The notes under the pieces: generated by a model | Told to the model about the DNA's origin: nothing | What the model saw: only the letters and a program-made list of their open reading frames with translations | The model's database searches: none | NCBI GenBank assembly: GCA_025201765.1 | Contig: MU623476.1 | Coordinates: 31,356-95,355, forward strand | Direction: 5' to 3' | Source: Daldinia sp. FL1419 | Taxonomy: Eukaryota; Ascomycota; Sordariomycetes; Xylariales; Hypoxylaceae | DNA length: 64,000 bases | Made by a program: the position numbers and the translations under genes | Shown here: positions 35,025 through 45,325 of the stretch, in pieces | Layout: each line of letters begins with the position of its first letter | How positions within the stretch are numbered: the stretch's first letter is position 1

Positions 35025-35448
35025 GGCCCCGAATTTTAATGGCGCGGTCTTGGTATTTTACCCCCAAAATTGCTAAAGAAATAACATATTCAACTCAATA
35101 TAATAAATATAAATAAAATCTTAAAAATTTAGGAAAAATAATTAATAGGTTCTATTTTGAATTATTTATTTATTTATATTTTTATTATTTTTATATTTTT
35201 AGATTTTATTGAATTGTGTTGAGTAATAGTATAATTTTTGAAATTTGTTTTAACACCTTATATTCAAACCAAAATTATGAACGCGTCTTTATAGCAACTA
35301 AAAATCTAAAATTACAGATATGTAAAGAAGCTTTTTACAAATACAATCATAATTTTTATAATTTTTTATATTATTATTTTAATTGTAGAACTGTTATATA
35401 TTCTAAAGGAGTTGAAATGCCAAGACCGCGCCATTAAAATTCGGGACC
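35025..35448. mobile_element. MITE-like element with ~30-nt terminal inverted repeats
   Basis: The left end at 35025 reads GGCCCCGAATTTTAATGG and continues CGCGGTCTTGG. The right end, ending at 35448, is its inverse with only two or so mismatches over about 32 bases. The 420-nt interior is very AT-rich and partly self-complementary. A frame inside (35216–35437) ends in the right repeat and resembles no transposase. The size, inverted ends and lack of coding capacity fit a non-autonomous DNA transposon. No clear target-site duplication is visible at the edges. Confidence 0.8.
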
Positions 35449-35898
35449 GGCTGGCTGCCTAGCGCCTAGCGCCTAAAATATGGCTTACCCTAGCCTGCCT
35501 GCCTAGTAAGAACCTATGTACATCATAGCTATGATGGGGGTTGTTTCCGGTTGCTGACGTTCCTGATTAAAACAAGTTCACCCCGCCATCTAAATACAGT
35601 AGAATTATGGATCTTAATGGGTCTTTATCAGCTTATCTACCCAATTGAGTCCGTTAAATGACATTCTGCACATAAGAAATACCCCAAAGATCTTGCCCCG
35701 AACCTGTGCCGCCCGCGAATTGATTAGGTTAGGATCTAAGTTGGTGACGATTTTCACTATATTTGTGCACACGTTTAGTTACATCTCCGCTATATTTCTT
35801 TATTTTTGTATCCCCTCGTGTTGGAACTCTTGTTCTATACAAAAATTTGATTCCAATTGGATCTTAATATAGGCAATCGCATATCAATTTTATACACC

Positions 35899-36657
35899 AT
35901 GCGTTTTCTCTTCTCCCTATCCCTTGTGGCGTCCGTTGCCGTCGGCGCCTTAGCTTCGAGTTCTCCCGAGCTGAAGATTGACGTAACCCTCCCCGTCGAA
36001 TGCGACCGAAAAACGGAAAAGGGCGACAACATCCAAGTACACTATAGGGGCACACTTGCTGATAACGGAAAGAAATTCGATGCCAGCTACGATCGAGGTA
36101 CTCCTTTCAGCTTTAAGCTAGGAGGCGGTCAAGTCATCAAGGGGTTCGTTGACTTCGTCCCTCGCCGTTTGTTTTTGCTTATGGGGTCTTAACACGTATA
36201 CAGATGGGACCAAGGACTTTTGGACATGTGCATCGGCGAGAAAAGGTGAGACAAAGCCATCTTTAGAGAGTTGAACGGAGGCTGACTGCTTACCAGGACT
36301 TTGACTGTTCCTCCCGAATACGGATACGGAAACCGGGGCGTTGGGCCCATTCCCGCCGGATCTACCCTTGGTATGTAACAGGATGGGAGTTTTGTGGAAC
36401 AAACACGGACTTATACTTGATGACTACTAGTGTTCGAGACGGAACTCATCGGCATAAAGGGCGTCCCTAAGCCCGAATCCATCGTCACAAAGGCAACCAG
36501 CAGCGCAAGCTCGGCCGCCAGTGAGGCTAGCGAAACCGCCGAGAAGGCGACGGCAAAGGTGGCGGAGAAGATTGCGAGCAAGGTCGAAGAAGCTGCCGAG
36601 GTTGTTGGAACCTTACTCGTCGATACCGACGACACTCAGGAGCACAACGAGCTATAA
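35899..36657 (+). CDS. FPR2: ER-type FKBP prolyl isomerase (FKBP2/Fpr2-like)
   Basis: There are four exons, 35899–36143, 36204–36245, 36297–36370 and 36431–36657, giving 195 residues. A signal peptide (about 1–20, ending ALAS) is followed by one FKBP domain: VHYRGTLADNGKKFDASYDRG, then GGQVIKGWDQGL, then PPEYGYGNRG, then the final VFETELIGI strand. It should catalyse cis–trans isomerisation of prolyl bonds and bind FK506 in the ER lumen. After the domain there is an Ala/Ser/Glu/Lys-rich helical tail of about 60 residues. The last four residues are HNEL, an HDEL-like retrieval signal that supports ER residence. Confidence 0.95.
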
Positions 36658-37796
36658 TTTATGGATGCATTAGCTGTTATATATGGTTGAAAGTGTTCTT
36701 TTCAGCTAATATGGCAATTTGTCTTGGCATGTAAGGCAAGTACATAGTCAGCCAATACCCGAGAACTTTACCTTGCCCCTCTAGATACCCTCTAGATACC
36801 GATGCTCGGGATTTGACGAATCAATACATGACTATACTCGATTCTTGCGTTATTTATCTTCTTTTTTCTTTTTTTTTCTTTTTTTTCTTTTTTTTCTTTT
36901 AATATGCTTCGAGTGCGCACGGGTATATGTCGTATTGTTTATATAGGTAATTGCTATCTACCCTTGTATAAGCTTAGATCCCGGAAATGCTCGAGAACAC
37001 CTTCTAAGTCGTTCTCACGATAGCACGGATAGGTACGTCTGCCCATCGAATATCTTACCATGTGCACGAGGCTGCTACACCCAATGGGTGCATATTAAAT
37101 ACGTCGTAAAGTACTACTATACGGAGGGGGGAGGTTGGAACTGTGGAAGTTAGGTACCTAACCTATGTGGATAGGGGCGGGTACGCCACACCGCAATTTG
37201 GTATAGGTAAGTAAACGGCAACGTTGTTACCGTCATTTACTAGCATGTCTAGTAAAAAGAAGGTATAACCCCCCTAGTAAGATTGTATACCTTAAAATAT
37301 ATGTACGTTGGTAGTTACCGACATGTACCTTCTTCTTAAATGTATTCTATTATCTTGCCGTAATATTTTAAGGTTCTAGGATAGCCCCTCTCTATCGCGG
37401 GCCAGGATGTAGTTCGTACATAAAAAGTACATAAAGCAGTATTCTCGTCACAAGGTTTTGGATTATTGTTGCACGACTTTCTCCTTCTCCTCACTTTACT
37501 GAGGGAATAGAGTCAGAGCAAGCAAGAAAAAAAAAAAACAAAGCTTCTAGAAGCCAATTGAGGCAGAGAAAGTTAGAAGAATCCAATTGAAGAATTAAAA
37601 ATAGAGGATTCTCAATATGTTGCTCATCTAAAGAAAGAAGCTTTATTTTCCGCTCCGCTAAAGAACCCGTGGACCACTAGCATCAAGCCATTTTGGTTTT
37701 TTGGTTTTCTTTCTTTTTTTATTTGCTATTTTCCCACTCGTTCATTTAATTTTCCCCGTTGGAAAATCCCATACAAAAGACGACGGGGGTTCGGCG
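36658..37796. other. Intergenic region upstream of the TRK gene
   Basis: No gene is supported. A T/C tract built of CTTTTTTTT-like units lies at about 36858–36900, and a palindromic TTAGGTACCTAA motif at 37150–37161. The T-rich stretch just before 37797 is read as leader; the open frame can be extended upstream only to a TTG at 37701. Confidence 0.5.
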
Positions 37797-40283
37797 ATGC
37801 GCAGGCTCCGATCACTTTTACCACCATTAAATTTTATCACTATACATTATGTATACTTCATCCTTGTGCCCCTAATATCTTCTGTGGTGTTCTGGGGCTC
37901 CTCAAATCCCAGAGCCAGCATTAGCTATGTCGACAGCTTATTTCTTGTCACCTCTGCTATGACAGAGGCTGGCTTAAACACTGTTAATCTCAGTCAGATG
38001 ACTACTTGGCAACAGGTTCTCTTGTGGCTTTTGATCATCATTGGTTCATCCATTTGGGTGTCCATTTGGACTGTCTTAGTACGCAAGCATGCCTTCGAAG
38101 CCCGCTTCGAAGAGATCGTGCGCAAAGAGCGTAAACGTCGCCTTGAAAGGCGCAACCCGAGCTTAACTCTCCTCCCCATTACCCACAGACTCAGGACGTT
38201 GGGGAGGAGTAGGACAGGACAGGACAATAGCGAGGGTATCCCTCCTTGGGAGCAGCTCCAATCCGTTAACTTGCCTGTTATATCTCATCCGAGTGACAGG
38301 AGATTGGTCTCTGCTATTGTTCCCCAGCAACAGGAATCCGGTGCATATACCAGTGGTTCATACCCACGCAGCGTGACTGCGGCGGAGGATACCACGCCAG
38401 CTCCCACCGCTACAAATGCCGAAGAGGGAAATATGGGAGTGGCCGCTGCCACAGATCATGTCGTATTCGCTGACGACCTTCGTTCTGGGGCTAGGTCGAC
38501 GTCCGTCGCCGCTAGCGGTACTACTGCGCAAAGACACCTCTCGAGTACTGACACCGCTGTCAATCCTCGCAGCTACTTGAAAGGCCACAAAGTTGGACGC
38601 AATGGCCAATTCCACGGCCTGACAAGTGAAGAACGCGAGGAGCTTGGCGGTACCGAGTACCGGGCTCTTAAGCTTCTTTCTATCATTGTTCCGCTGTATT
38701 TCTTCCTGTGGCAGTTCCTCGGATGCATTTCGCTCGGTGCGTGGATAGCCAATAATTTACCAGGGCCTGCTCGAGAAAACGCCATCTCGCCCTGGTGGAA
38801 TGGTATCTTCAATGGCGTGTCCGCTTTTAACAATAGCGGTATGAGTGTGCTGGATGCGAACATGATCCCCTATGGAAGCTCGTACTTCGTACTCATCGTC
38901 ATGGGAGCAATGATTCTCGCCGGTAACACAGCGTATCCCGTCCTTTTGCGGTTGATTTTGTGGAGCAGTTGTAAGTTCGACTTTCAATTTACTGTTACCC
39001 CCTACATTATTCAAAGCAATACCCGATTCAATTATGGCATTTAACACTCGAGCTACTGTTAGCCATATTCTTATTTTTTGTAACTTATTTTCACGGGTGA
39101 TATTTTGTAACTGTAAATTTATATCCGCTGATCCCAATGTCTTATAGTGAAAGTCTTAAAGTCGGTAACATATGAAAATGATTTGGTCGAATGGAAGGAG
39201 ACAATTGAGTACATTCTCAAATACCCTCGCCGTGTCTACACCAATCTCTTTCCGTCACGTCAGACCTACTGGCTTGTTTTCATGCTCTTCGTGCTTAACG
39301 GTACCGATTGGGTTGCATTTGAAGTACTCAATCTTGGCAATTCTACTCTCGAGCAAACCCCTGTCGGGTCTCGTATCATCGATGGACTCTTTCAAGCTCT
39401 TGGTACGGTACAATATGTTCGCGAAGAATTATTCGGCGCTAATATCTGCCGCAGCTGTCCGTTCAGGAGGCTTCTATGTCGTATCCATCCCGACGCTCTT
39501 TATCGGCCTTCAGGTGCTCTATGTTATCATGATGTATGTCAAACCCCTTAAAGCCGCGCCAGTTCTTTTATGGCAGTCCCATTTTCCGCATATAAGATGA
39601 TTCAAATGTCGCCCACCACCCATGAAATAGTTCTAACTTTGAGCTTCTGTAGGTACATTTCCGTGTATCCGGTTGTGATAACCATGAGGCATTCAAACGT
39701 CTACGAAGAACGGTCGCTGGGTATCTACGGAGAAGATCCTTTCTACAGCGATGCCTTAACTCGTCCCGTATCGCGCGGCCAGTCGAGTAGTCAGTCTCAA
39801 TCCCTTAGTCGGATGATCCGCGTTGTATTCGCGGAATGGTATGGGATTGGAGCCGCGCCAAACCAGCAAGAAAGTCGAATTAGCTTCATTAGCCACCAAA
39901 TCCGCGGCCAGCTCTCGCACGATTTATGGTGGCTCGTTTTAGCCGTCCTGCTAATTATGATTATCGAAACTAAACACTTTATTGGGGACCCGGTTACCTA
40001 CTCGGTCTTCAACGTCGTCTTCGAGGTTGTCTCTGCTTATGGGTGCGTAGGCATCAGCATAGGATCGCCGAATGCAGCGTACAGCTTCAGTGGCGGACTA
40101 TATCCTGGAAGCAAGCTGGTCCTCTGCGCCGTCATGATTAGAGGTCGGCATCGTGGCTTGCCCGTTGCCCTCGATCGTGCTGTCAGACTTCCTAGCGATG
40201 ATATGCATATGGTCGAAGAGGAAGATCACCTTCGTAGGTCCATGTCCGCTAGACGACCGAGTCTTGATGACATGGGTATATGA
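37797..40283 (+). CDS. TRK1: TRK-family potassium transporter
   Basis: There are four exons, 37797–38970, 39148–39402, 39455–39533 and 39653–40283, giving 712 residues. The start is the ATG before RRLRSLLPPLNFITIHY, the usual Trk N-terminus. All four membrane–pore–membrane units can be read: SAMTEAGLNT (53–62), GVSAFNNSGMS (about 340), AVRSGGF (about 477) and VSAYGCVGIS (about 629). The long hydrophilic loop after unit 1 (about 105–280) is Ser/Thr-rich, as in yeast Trk1/2. Exons 2–4 restore the order FQALAVRSGGF and MMYISVYPV exactly at the junctions. The protein imports K+ at the plasma membrane. Confidence 0.93.
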
Positions 40284-41002
40284 TTTAACGGTCGCTAACT
40301 AACCGCAAACCTATTGCCCATTACCCCAGATGCCCAAGCACTACGAACGATTACGATTTCCCCGGTCAACTAGATATTTCTCGTATACCGTAGTAGCTTT
40401 GCTGCAGCAGGTAAACCACTTATGGGTGTAAAAATACAGGGGTAGTCATCCTTTTCGACGTGAGTCTCCTAGTCTGCCATATACCTCATATTTAGAAGCC
40501 ATTATATAGACAAGAAATTCATATTGCTTCTACACCCGAAAGGATGACATTATCCGATCTTTAAAAAGATATGCCATCTTAACGCCCCTGTCTCCATGTA
40601 CATTGCATTAGTTGATTTGCTGGCATACTTTGAATGTCACGTTACTCAAAGTGCAGGCATCACTACTAATTTCCGCCCCCAAAGCCCGTGTAAATCCATC
40701 GGTGCTTTACCCTAATATGCGCAGTTGAACTATGGTCTATATAGGTGGCGAGTAATGGAAAGGACAGAACGCATGGGGTGTAGACGGCGGCTGCAGTCGG
40801 TGGGAGCCACAGCCGACGGATATGAGACAAGAAAAAGCAAAGTAATATACGTAGTAATGTATATAGACAAGGCGCTACTATTATAGCGCTACTATTATAC
40901 ACGCCATTACGTAGGTACCTAGGTAAGTGTATATATACAAGCCTCGTCCTAAAATATAAACATAGGTATCACATCCCCTAATTCTTAAACCCCCAAAACC
41001 CC
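40284..41002. other. Convergent intergenic region
   Basis: This is the spacer between the ends of the TRK gene (+) and the polymerase kappa gene (−). A GTAGGTACCTAGGTA palindromic motif lies at 40911–40925. No gene is seen. Confidence 0.5.
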
Positions 41003-43073
41003 TCAACCAAAGAATAACTTGGTCTGCCTCGGGTCATCCGAACCCGAAGCTTTGCTCCGCTTCTTCTCGCTGCTGCCTTTCCGCCTCTTTGGCGGTGGCA
41101 CATCAGCCGCGGGGCTAGGGCTAGAAGGCTTGCTTCTGTGGTGGTCCTGCTGCACTGTGTCGCGGATGGCCTGTCGCGAGAGACATAGATCGATGTGTTC
41201 GTTGAAGAGGCGCTCGTCGGTGGCTTGGGGCCGGCTACAGATTGGACAGTCCCAGAACTCTTCTGGTTCGGGGTCTGGGGCGGCGCGTTTTGGGTTGGGA
41301 ACGACTTCTTTGCCGTGGTGTCGAAAGTCAGCGTCGCTTTTGGCTGTGGCTTGGTGGTCTTCTGTGTTGAGTTGGTCCGCGGCGTTGAGATCGTGGCTGT
41401 CTTCTTGGGCTATTTGGTCTAGGAGTTCCTGCGGGATATCGTCCCCTGGGGTAGTTTCGGTTGCTTTTAGAGGCCTTAATCCGAAAAATGTACGAGCGTC
41501 GGGTTTTTTGGTACTGACTAGATTTGTACATCGGAGACCCATTAAGCGTAGATTCAGTTTTGGGACCTCCTGTTCTAGCTTCGCCAGGATGGGCAACGAG
41601 TAGTTGTACAAATCATCCGCGGTGTAAATAGCTCGCGGCGTCACAGCCTGTCTCGTCAGAACTTCATATGTGTGCAGTTTTACCTTTAGGACTAGAGTCC
41701 GGCCTTTACACTCGGCTCTCCGCATATCCTTTTCCAATTCATCGGCCGTCTGCCGTAGTTTCTCCCGTAGTTGAACAGGATCCGAAAGATCCTTAAATGT
41801 ACTCTCGGTTCCGACACTCTTGCGCTCATACTCTTCCACGGGCTGGACTTCGGTTCGGCCCAGCCCAAGATAGCACATCATTAAGAATTCATACGTCTTT
41901 TCGCCGAAAAGCTGGCGTCTGCGATGTGTTAGCACGATGCGCGTATGAACACCTATGTATTTTATCATCCATCTTGATTGCTAGTGAACGATGTGTGATA
42001 TATAAGATTAAAAGATGTTTAACATACTAAGCATGTGTTAGTTCTAGTCCAAGATATGTAGAAGATCGTCATATCGGAATCGAGAGAGGAGTCTGTGCAC
42101 GTACCAGAAACTGACGCTGGGGATATATATCGCCACAAGTTTTGATCCCTATCTCCTGCAACTCCCGCTCCAAAACCCTTCCAACTCCATTAACTTTCCT
42201 CGTCGGAAGGTCACGCATAAAATCCATTATAGCATTACGATCGTTAGGTAAAATGTATTGCCCATTAGGCTTGTTCATATTAGAACAGATTTTCGCGAGC
42301 TTGGCATTTGCCGCAATTCCTGCAGAAACAGTGATTTTGGTCTTCTCGTGAATCTCATCCCGCATCTGCTGCACCGTGTCTTCGGGCGTCATCGAGTGCT
42401 CGGCGCAGTACTCGGTGATGTTGAGATATGCCTCGTCGATACTGGCGCTTTGGAATCGGGGGTCATATTGCGCTAGGACTTGTCGGACCTCTTGGGCTTT
42501 GGAGGCGTACTTGTCGGAGTTGAGAGGCAACAGGAGCAGGTTGGGACACAGCTTCTTGGCAACGAAGCCAGCCATGCCGCTTCGACAGCCGAATTTGCGA
42601 GCAAGGTAGTTGCAGGTTGTTAGGACACCACCTCCGACCGCAAAGGGGACGTCCTTGAGCTCGGGTCGGTCGAGCTGCTCGACCGCGGCGTAGAAGGCAT
42701 CGCAGTCGACGTGCACTATATGCTGCGTCAAGTCGCGAGAGGCCTCGAGCTGGGTGATAAGCTGATCCGCCAACCGTAGCTCGCGAGTCAAGTCGAGTTT
42801 CTCCAAGCGCCGCTTCTTCTCCAGAATCTGCTCGATCTTTTGCGTCAAGATCTTGTCCTTCTCTTCTTCGCGATTGAAAAACTTGGATCCCTTGGACGCG
42901 TTATAAATAATTTCCGAAACCTTGGACTGGTCGACGGAGTCCTGGCCGGCTTTAGTGAGCGAGGGCCCGAGGAGGTGGTATTTGAGGGTATCGTGTTGAT
43001 GATCGTCTTGCTTCGATCCGTCTACCTCGGGCTCTTTTTTCTCGGCTTTCGCTGTACCAGGTCTCTCGGCCAT
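41003..43073 (-). CDS. DNA polymerase kappa (Y-family translesion polymerase)
   Basis: There are two exons on the minus strand, 43073–42105 and 41911–41003, joined across a 193-nt intron; the product has 625 residues. An in-frame ATG at 43121 would add 16 residues. Catalytic motifs are VDCDAFYAAVEQ (Asp123 and neighbours) and SIDEAYLNIT (Asp213/Glu214). The N-terminal extension (SLTKAGQ and EIIYNASKGSKFFN) is specific to kappa. RKSVGTESTF marks the little-finger domain. Near the C-terminus a UBZ-type zinc finger reads CPIC…HIDLC, and the extreme C-terminus QTKLFF fits a PCNA-interacting peptide. The enzyme copies past minor-groove lesions and extends mispaired ends in the nucleus. Confidence 0.95.
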
Positions 43074-43564
43074 TTTGAATTCATGCTGCAAAATTGAACA
43101 AAACCCCTCTTTACCGTACATGTCACGTCCGAGCCATGATCGTTTTGTCGCGGGGATTATAAGACAAAGATACTTGTTAAACCGCGGCGCGCGTTATCCT
43201 TTTTACGCGTCGCCACGTGATACATATTACATATAGTAAATAACTAATTAATTAAGGTAAGTACATCCGCTATATTGTAACGGCGGAGGCGGGTGCGACG
43301 GACACTGTGAGGGGTATTTTAGCTTGCGGGTAGTGGGTCGTTTTGCTTCTATCCGCGCTCCAAATCCACTAAGGTAAGCTAAGCCTGAGGCCGGTTTTAG
43401 ATCATCTTACGACTTACGACTTACGACTTACGACTTACAACAACAACACCAACAACATCAGCACCAGTACCAAACAATATTGCATTGTAATACCTATTAC
43501 ATAGAACAGGTTATCTCAAATTATCTAGTTACATCTATCAAATCTATGGATATACCATAAACCG
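43074..43564. other. Intergenic region with a heptanucleotide tandem repeat
   Basis: This is the promoter region of polymerase kappa and the 3' end of the next minus-strand gene. A CTTACGA unit is repeated about four times at 43406–43437. No gene is seen. Confidence 0.6.
43406..43437. repeat. Tandem 7-nt repeat (CTTACGA)n
   Basis: Four to five perfect units are visible, followed by CAACAACA-type DNA. Confidence 0.9.
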
Positions 43565-44926
43565 TTACCATCCAGATGAACTGTGGTCCCAGTCCTCTGA
43601 GCTCGTATGATACTCTGAGAATGCTTCTTCGTCCTCATCAAGCTTCAACTTATCCTCCATCTCCGTTCCTATTTCCGTCTTCCCTTCCAAGATTCTTCCT
43701 ACTGAATCCTCAAGTAATATTCCAATGAGACCCATCTGCTTGCGATCACTTTTTACCACATTGGCAAGCACCTCCTTCTCCTGCATATCCAACTCTTCTC
43801 GTCGCCGTTGAATATCTTGTAGCTCGGCCGTGGCGGAAAGCACCAGTGCATTCTTGTTCAGTTCCATTGTCTTGACCTTGTCATCTAACTCGTTGCATAT
43901 CTCCTCGAGTTGGCCTGCGTGCTTGCGGTCGCTAACTGTAGCTGCAAGTGCAGCCGCTGACTTTAGCAGATCTCTTATTCCACGGGCGGTCATGGGGACT
44001 CTATGAACAGCGCTGTGTCTCAGCTTATCTGTTGCGAACAGAACATCCTTCAGCGGCGTTTCCCCTGCATTGAACGGTGTTTCGGGTAGCTCATTGGCCA
44101 TTTTGGCTAGCAAGCGCGTCCATTTTGTCAGTTCCAGTGAACTAGCGCAGTCTAGCCCTGTGTTCTCGAGAAGGGCTGGCAAATGTGCCTTGGTGAATTC
44201 GAAGCAGCTTTCTTCAAGCATCCGCTGTGCTTCACTCAGAATGATATGCTGAGTTTTGTAGGGGATATAGGTCGGGTATAGCGAAGGCAAAGTCGCCATC
44301 TGTTGCGGAATCGAAGTTTCAGCACCCGACAGCTCGGGTTTAGGAAACATAATATCCCGTTCCATTCCGTAGGGCACCTCGCCGGCTTGTTCAGCGGCGC
44401 TATCCTCGGCCTCGTCGTCGCATCTAGCGTCATTGCTTTCGACATCGTTACGATCTGTATCGTCGCGATCCACGCTAGCGACTTCGTCAAGTACCTCGGC
44501 TGTTGACTTGGCAGCATCAACTTCGGATGCTTCACGTTCGGCTACCTGTTCCGGTGGCGGGTGGAACAAATCAGGGAACTCCGCCTTCGCTTTAGCCTCC
44601 GACTTGAAAATATTCCTGGCTAAGAGGTCGCGGAGTATTTCGACCACATTTTCCGTAGACAGGTTGCTGGTAAGTGGTTTCAACAGCTGTGGCCGCCTCT
44701 TGATCTCTTCGCGCACCTTTTTCGCTTTCCGTAGATCCGCTTTCGGACCCACGAAGATGGCTTGATAGGCGACGTAGACACGCCGTTTGTCTGCTACCTG
44801 GATTGCCATGTCCTTTTCGGGGCATGAACTTCCAGAGTCCAACCCAGATAAAAACCTATGGTTATTAGCCGTTTTAAAGAGAGCACCTCGGCTTAGTCGG
44901 GCAGCGATGCAGGAGGAGAGCAGCAT
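43565..44926 (-). CDS. Fungal protein of unknown function, coiled-coil C-terminus
   Basis: A single exon encodes 453 residues from the ATG at 44926. The N-terminus (MLLSSCIAARLSRGALFKTA) is basic and amphipathic and could be a mitochondrial presequence; an internal Met at about residue 40 is an alternative start. Residues 130–190 are very acidic. The central part (about 230–360) is helical and ordered, with TKWTRLLAKMANELPETPF. Residues 370–420 are a likely coiled coil (RRREELDMQEKEVL). The C-terminus is acidic and Ser-rich. I do not recognise the family. It lies in line with the arabinofuranosidase gene upstream but need not be related. Confidence 0.75.
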   Translation of the reverse strand: MLLSSCIAARLSRGALFKTANNHRFLSGLDSGSSCPEKDMAIQVADKRRVYVAYQAIFVGPKADLRKAKKVREEIKRRPQLLKPLTSNLSTENVVEILRDLLARNIFKSEAKAKAEFPDLFHPPPEQVAEREASEVDAAKSTAEVLDEVASVDRDDTDRNDVESNDARCDDEAEDSAAEQAGEVPYGMERDIMFPKPELSGAETSIPQQMATLPSLYPTYIPYKTQHIILSEAQRMLEESCFEFTKAHLPALLENTGLDCASSLELTKWTRLLAKMANELPETPFNAGETPLKDVLFATDKLRHSAVHRVPMTARGIRDLLKSAAALAATVSDRKHAGQLEEICNELDDKVKTMELNKNALVLSATAELQDIQRRREELDMQEKEVLANVVKSDRKQMGLIGILLEDSVGRILEGKTEIGTEMEDKLKLDEDEEAFSEYHTSSEDWDHSSSGW

Positions 44927-45325
44927 GGTACTATCGTTTGTTTACTCCAACTTCGCCTGCGCTTACCTTATATCGATTCAGCTCAGGTTACGCAAGCCTG
45001 TGTCGTTTGTCTTTGAAACACTTATTGGCTAATGACAACTGGTCGCATAAAGTCGGGCATACGTGCGGCCCCACAACTCGAGATAAATAATCTGGAGGCT
45101 CTCCTATAGCTTGCAACCACATCATCACGCAACTTGGTTCATTCACTACCTCGTTCATATTCACTGGCGGGAACCAGCCATTTGGAATCGCTGGGGCTCC
45201 GAATTAAGAGCCGCTTAGTCCACGTAATTCTCATTATTTTATCCTTTGTTGATCACGCACTTCTCTTGAATCGAAATACTTCTAATTTAACAAAACCCGC
45301 CATCGGATATTGCTGCGACTCTTTT
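44927..45325. other. Intergenic region
   Basis: This is the spacer of about 400 bases between two minus-strand genes. It serves as promoter of the unknown gene and 3' end of the arabinofuranosidase gene. Nothing else is seen. Confidence 0.5.

Larger units (their letters stand above)
33216..35898. other. Long intergenic region with microsatellites and a MITE-like element
   Basis: No gene is supported. The region holds a GGT microsatellite (33672–33703), a GT microsatellite (34290–34306) and an AT-rich element with terminal inverted repeats (35025–35448), each listed separately. A GAGGTACCTACA motif is near 34324. Confidence 0.5.

Noticed and set aside
37701..37796. Upstream hydrophobic extension of the TRK frame
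   Set aside because: It begins with TTG in a T-rich leader; the ATG at 37797 matches the usual Trk start before LNFITIHY.
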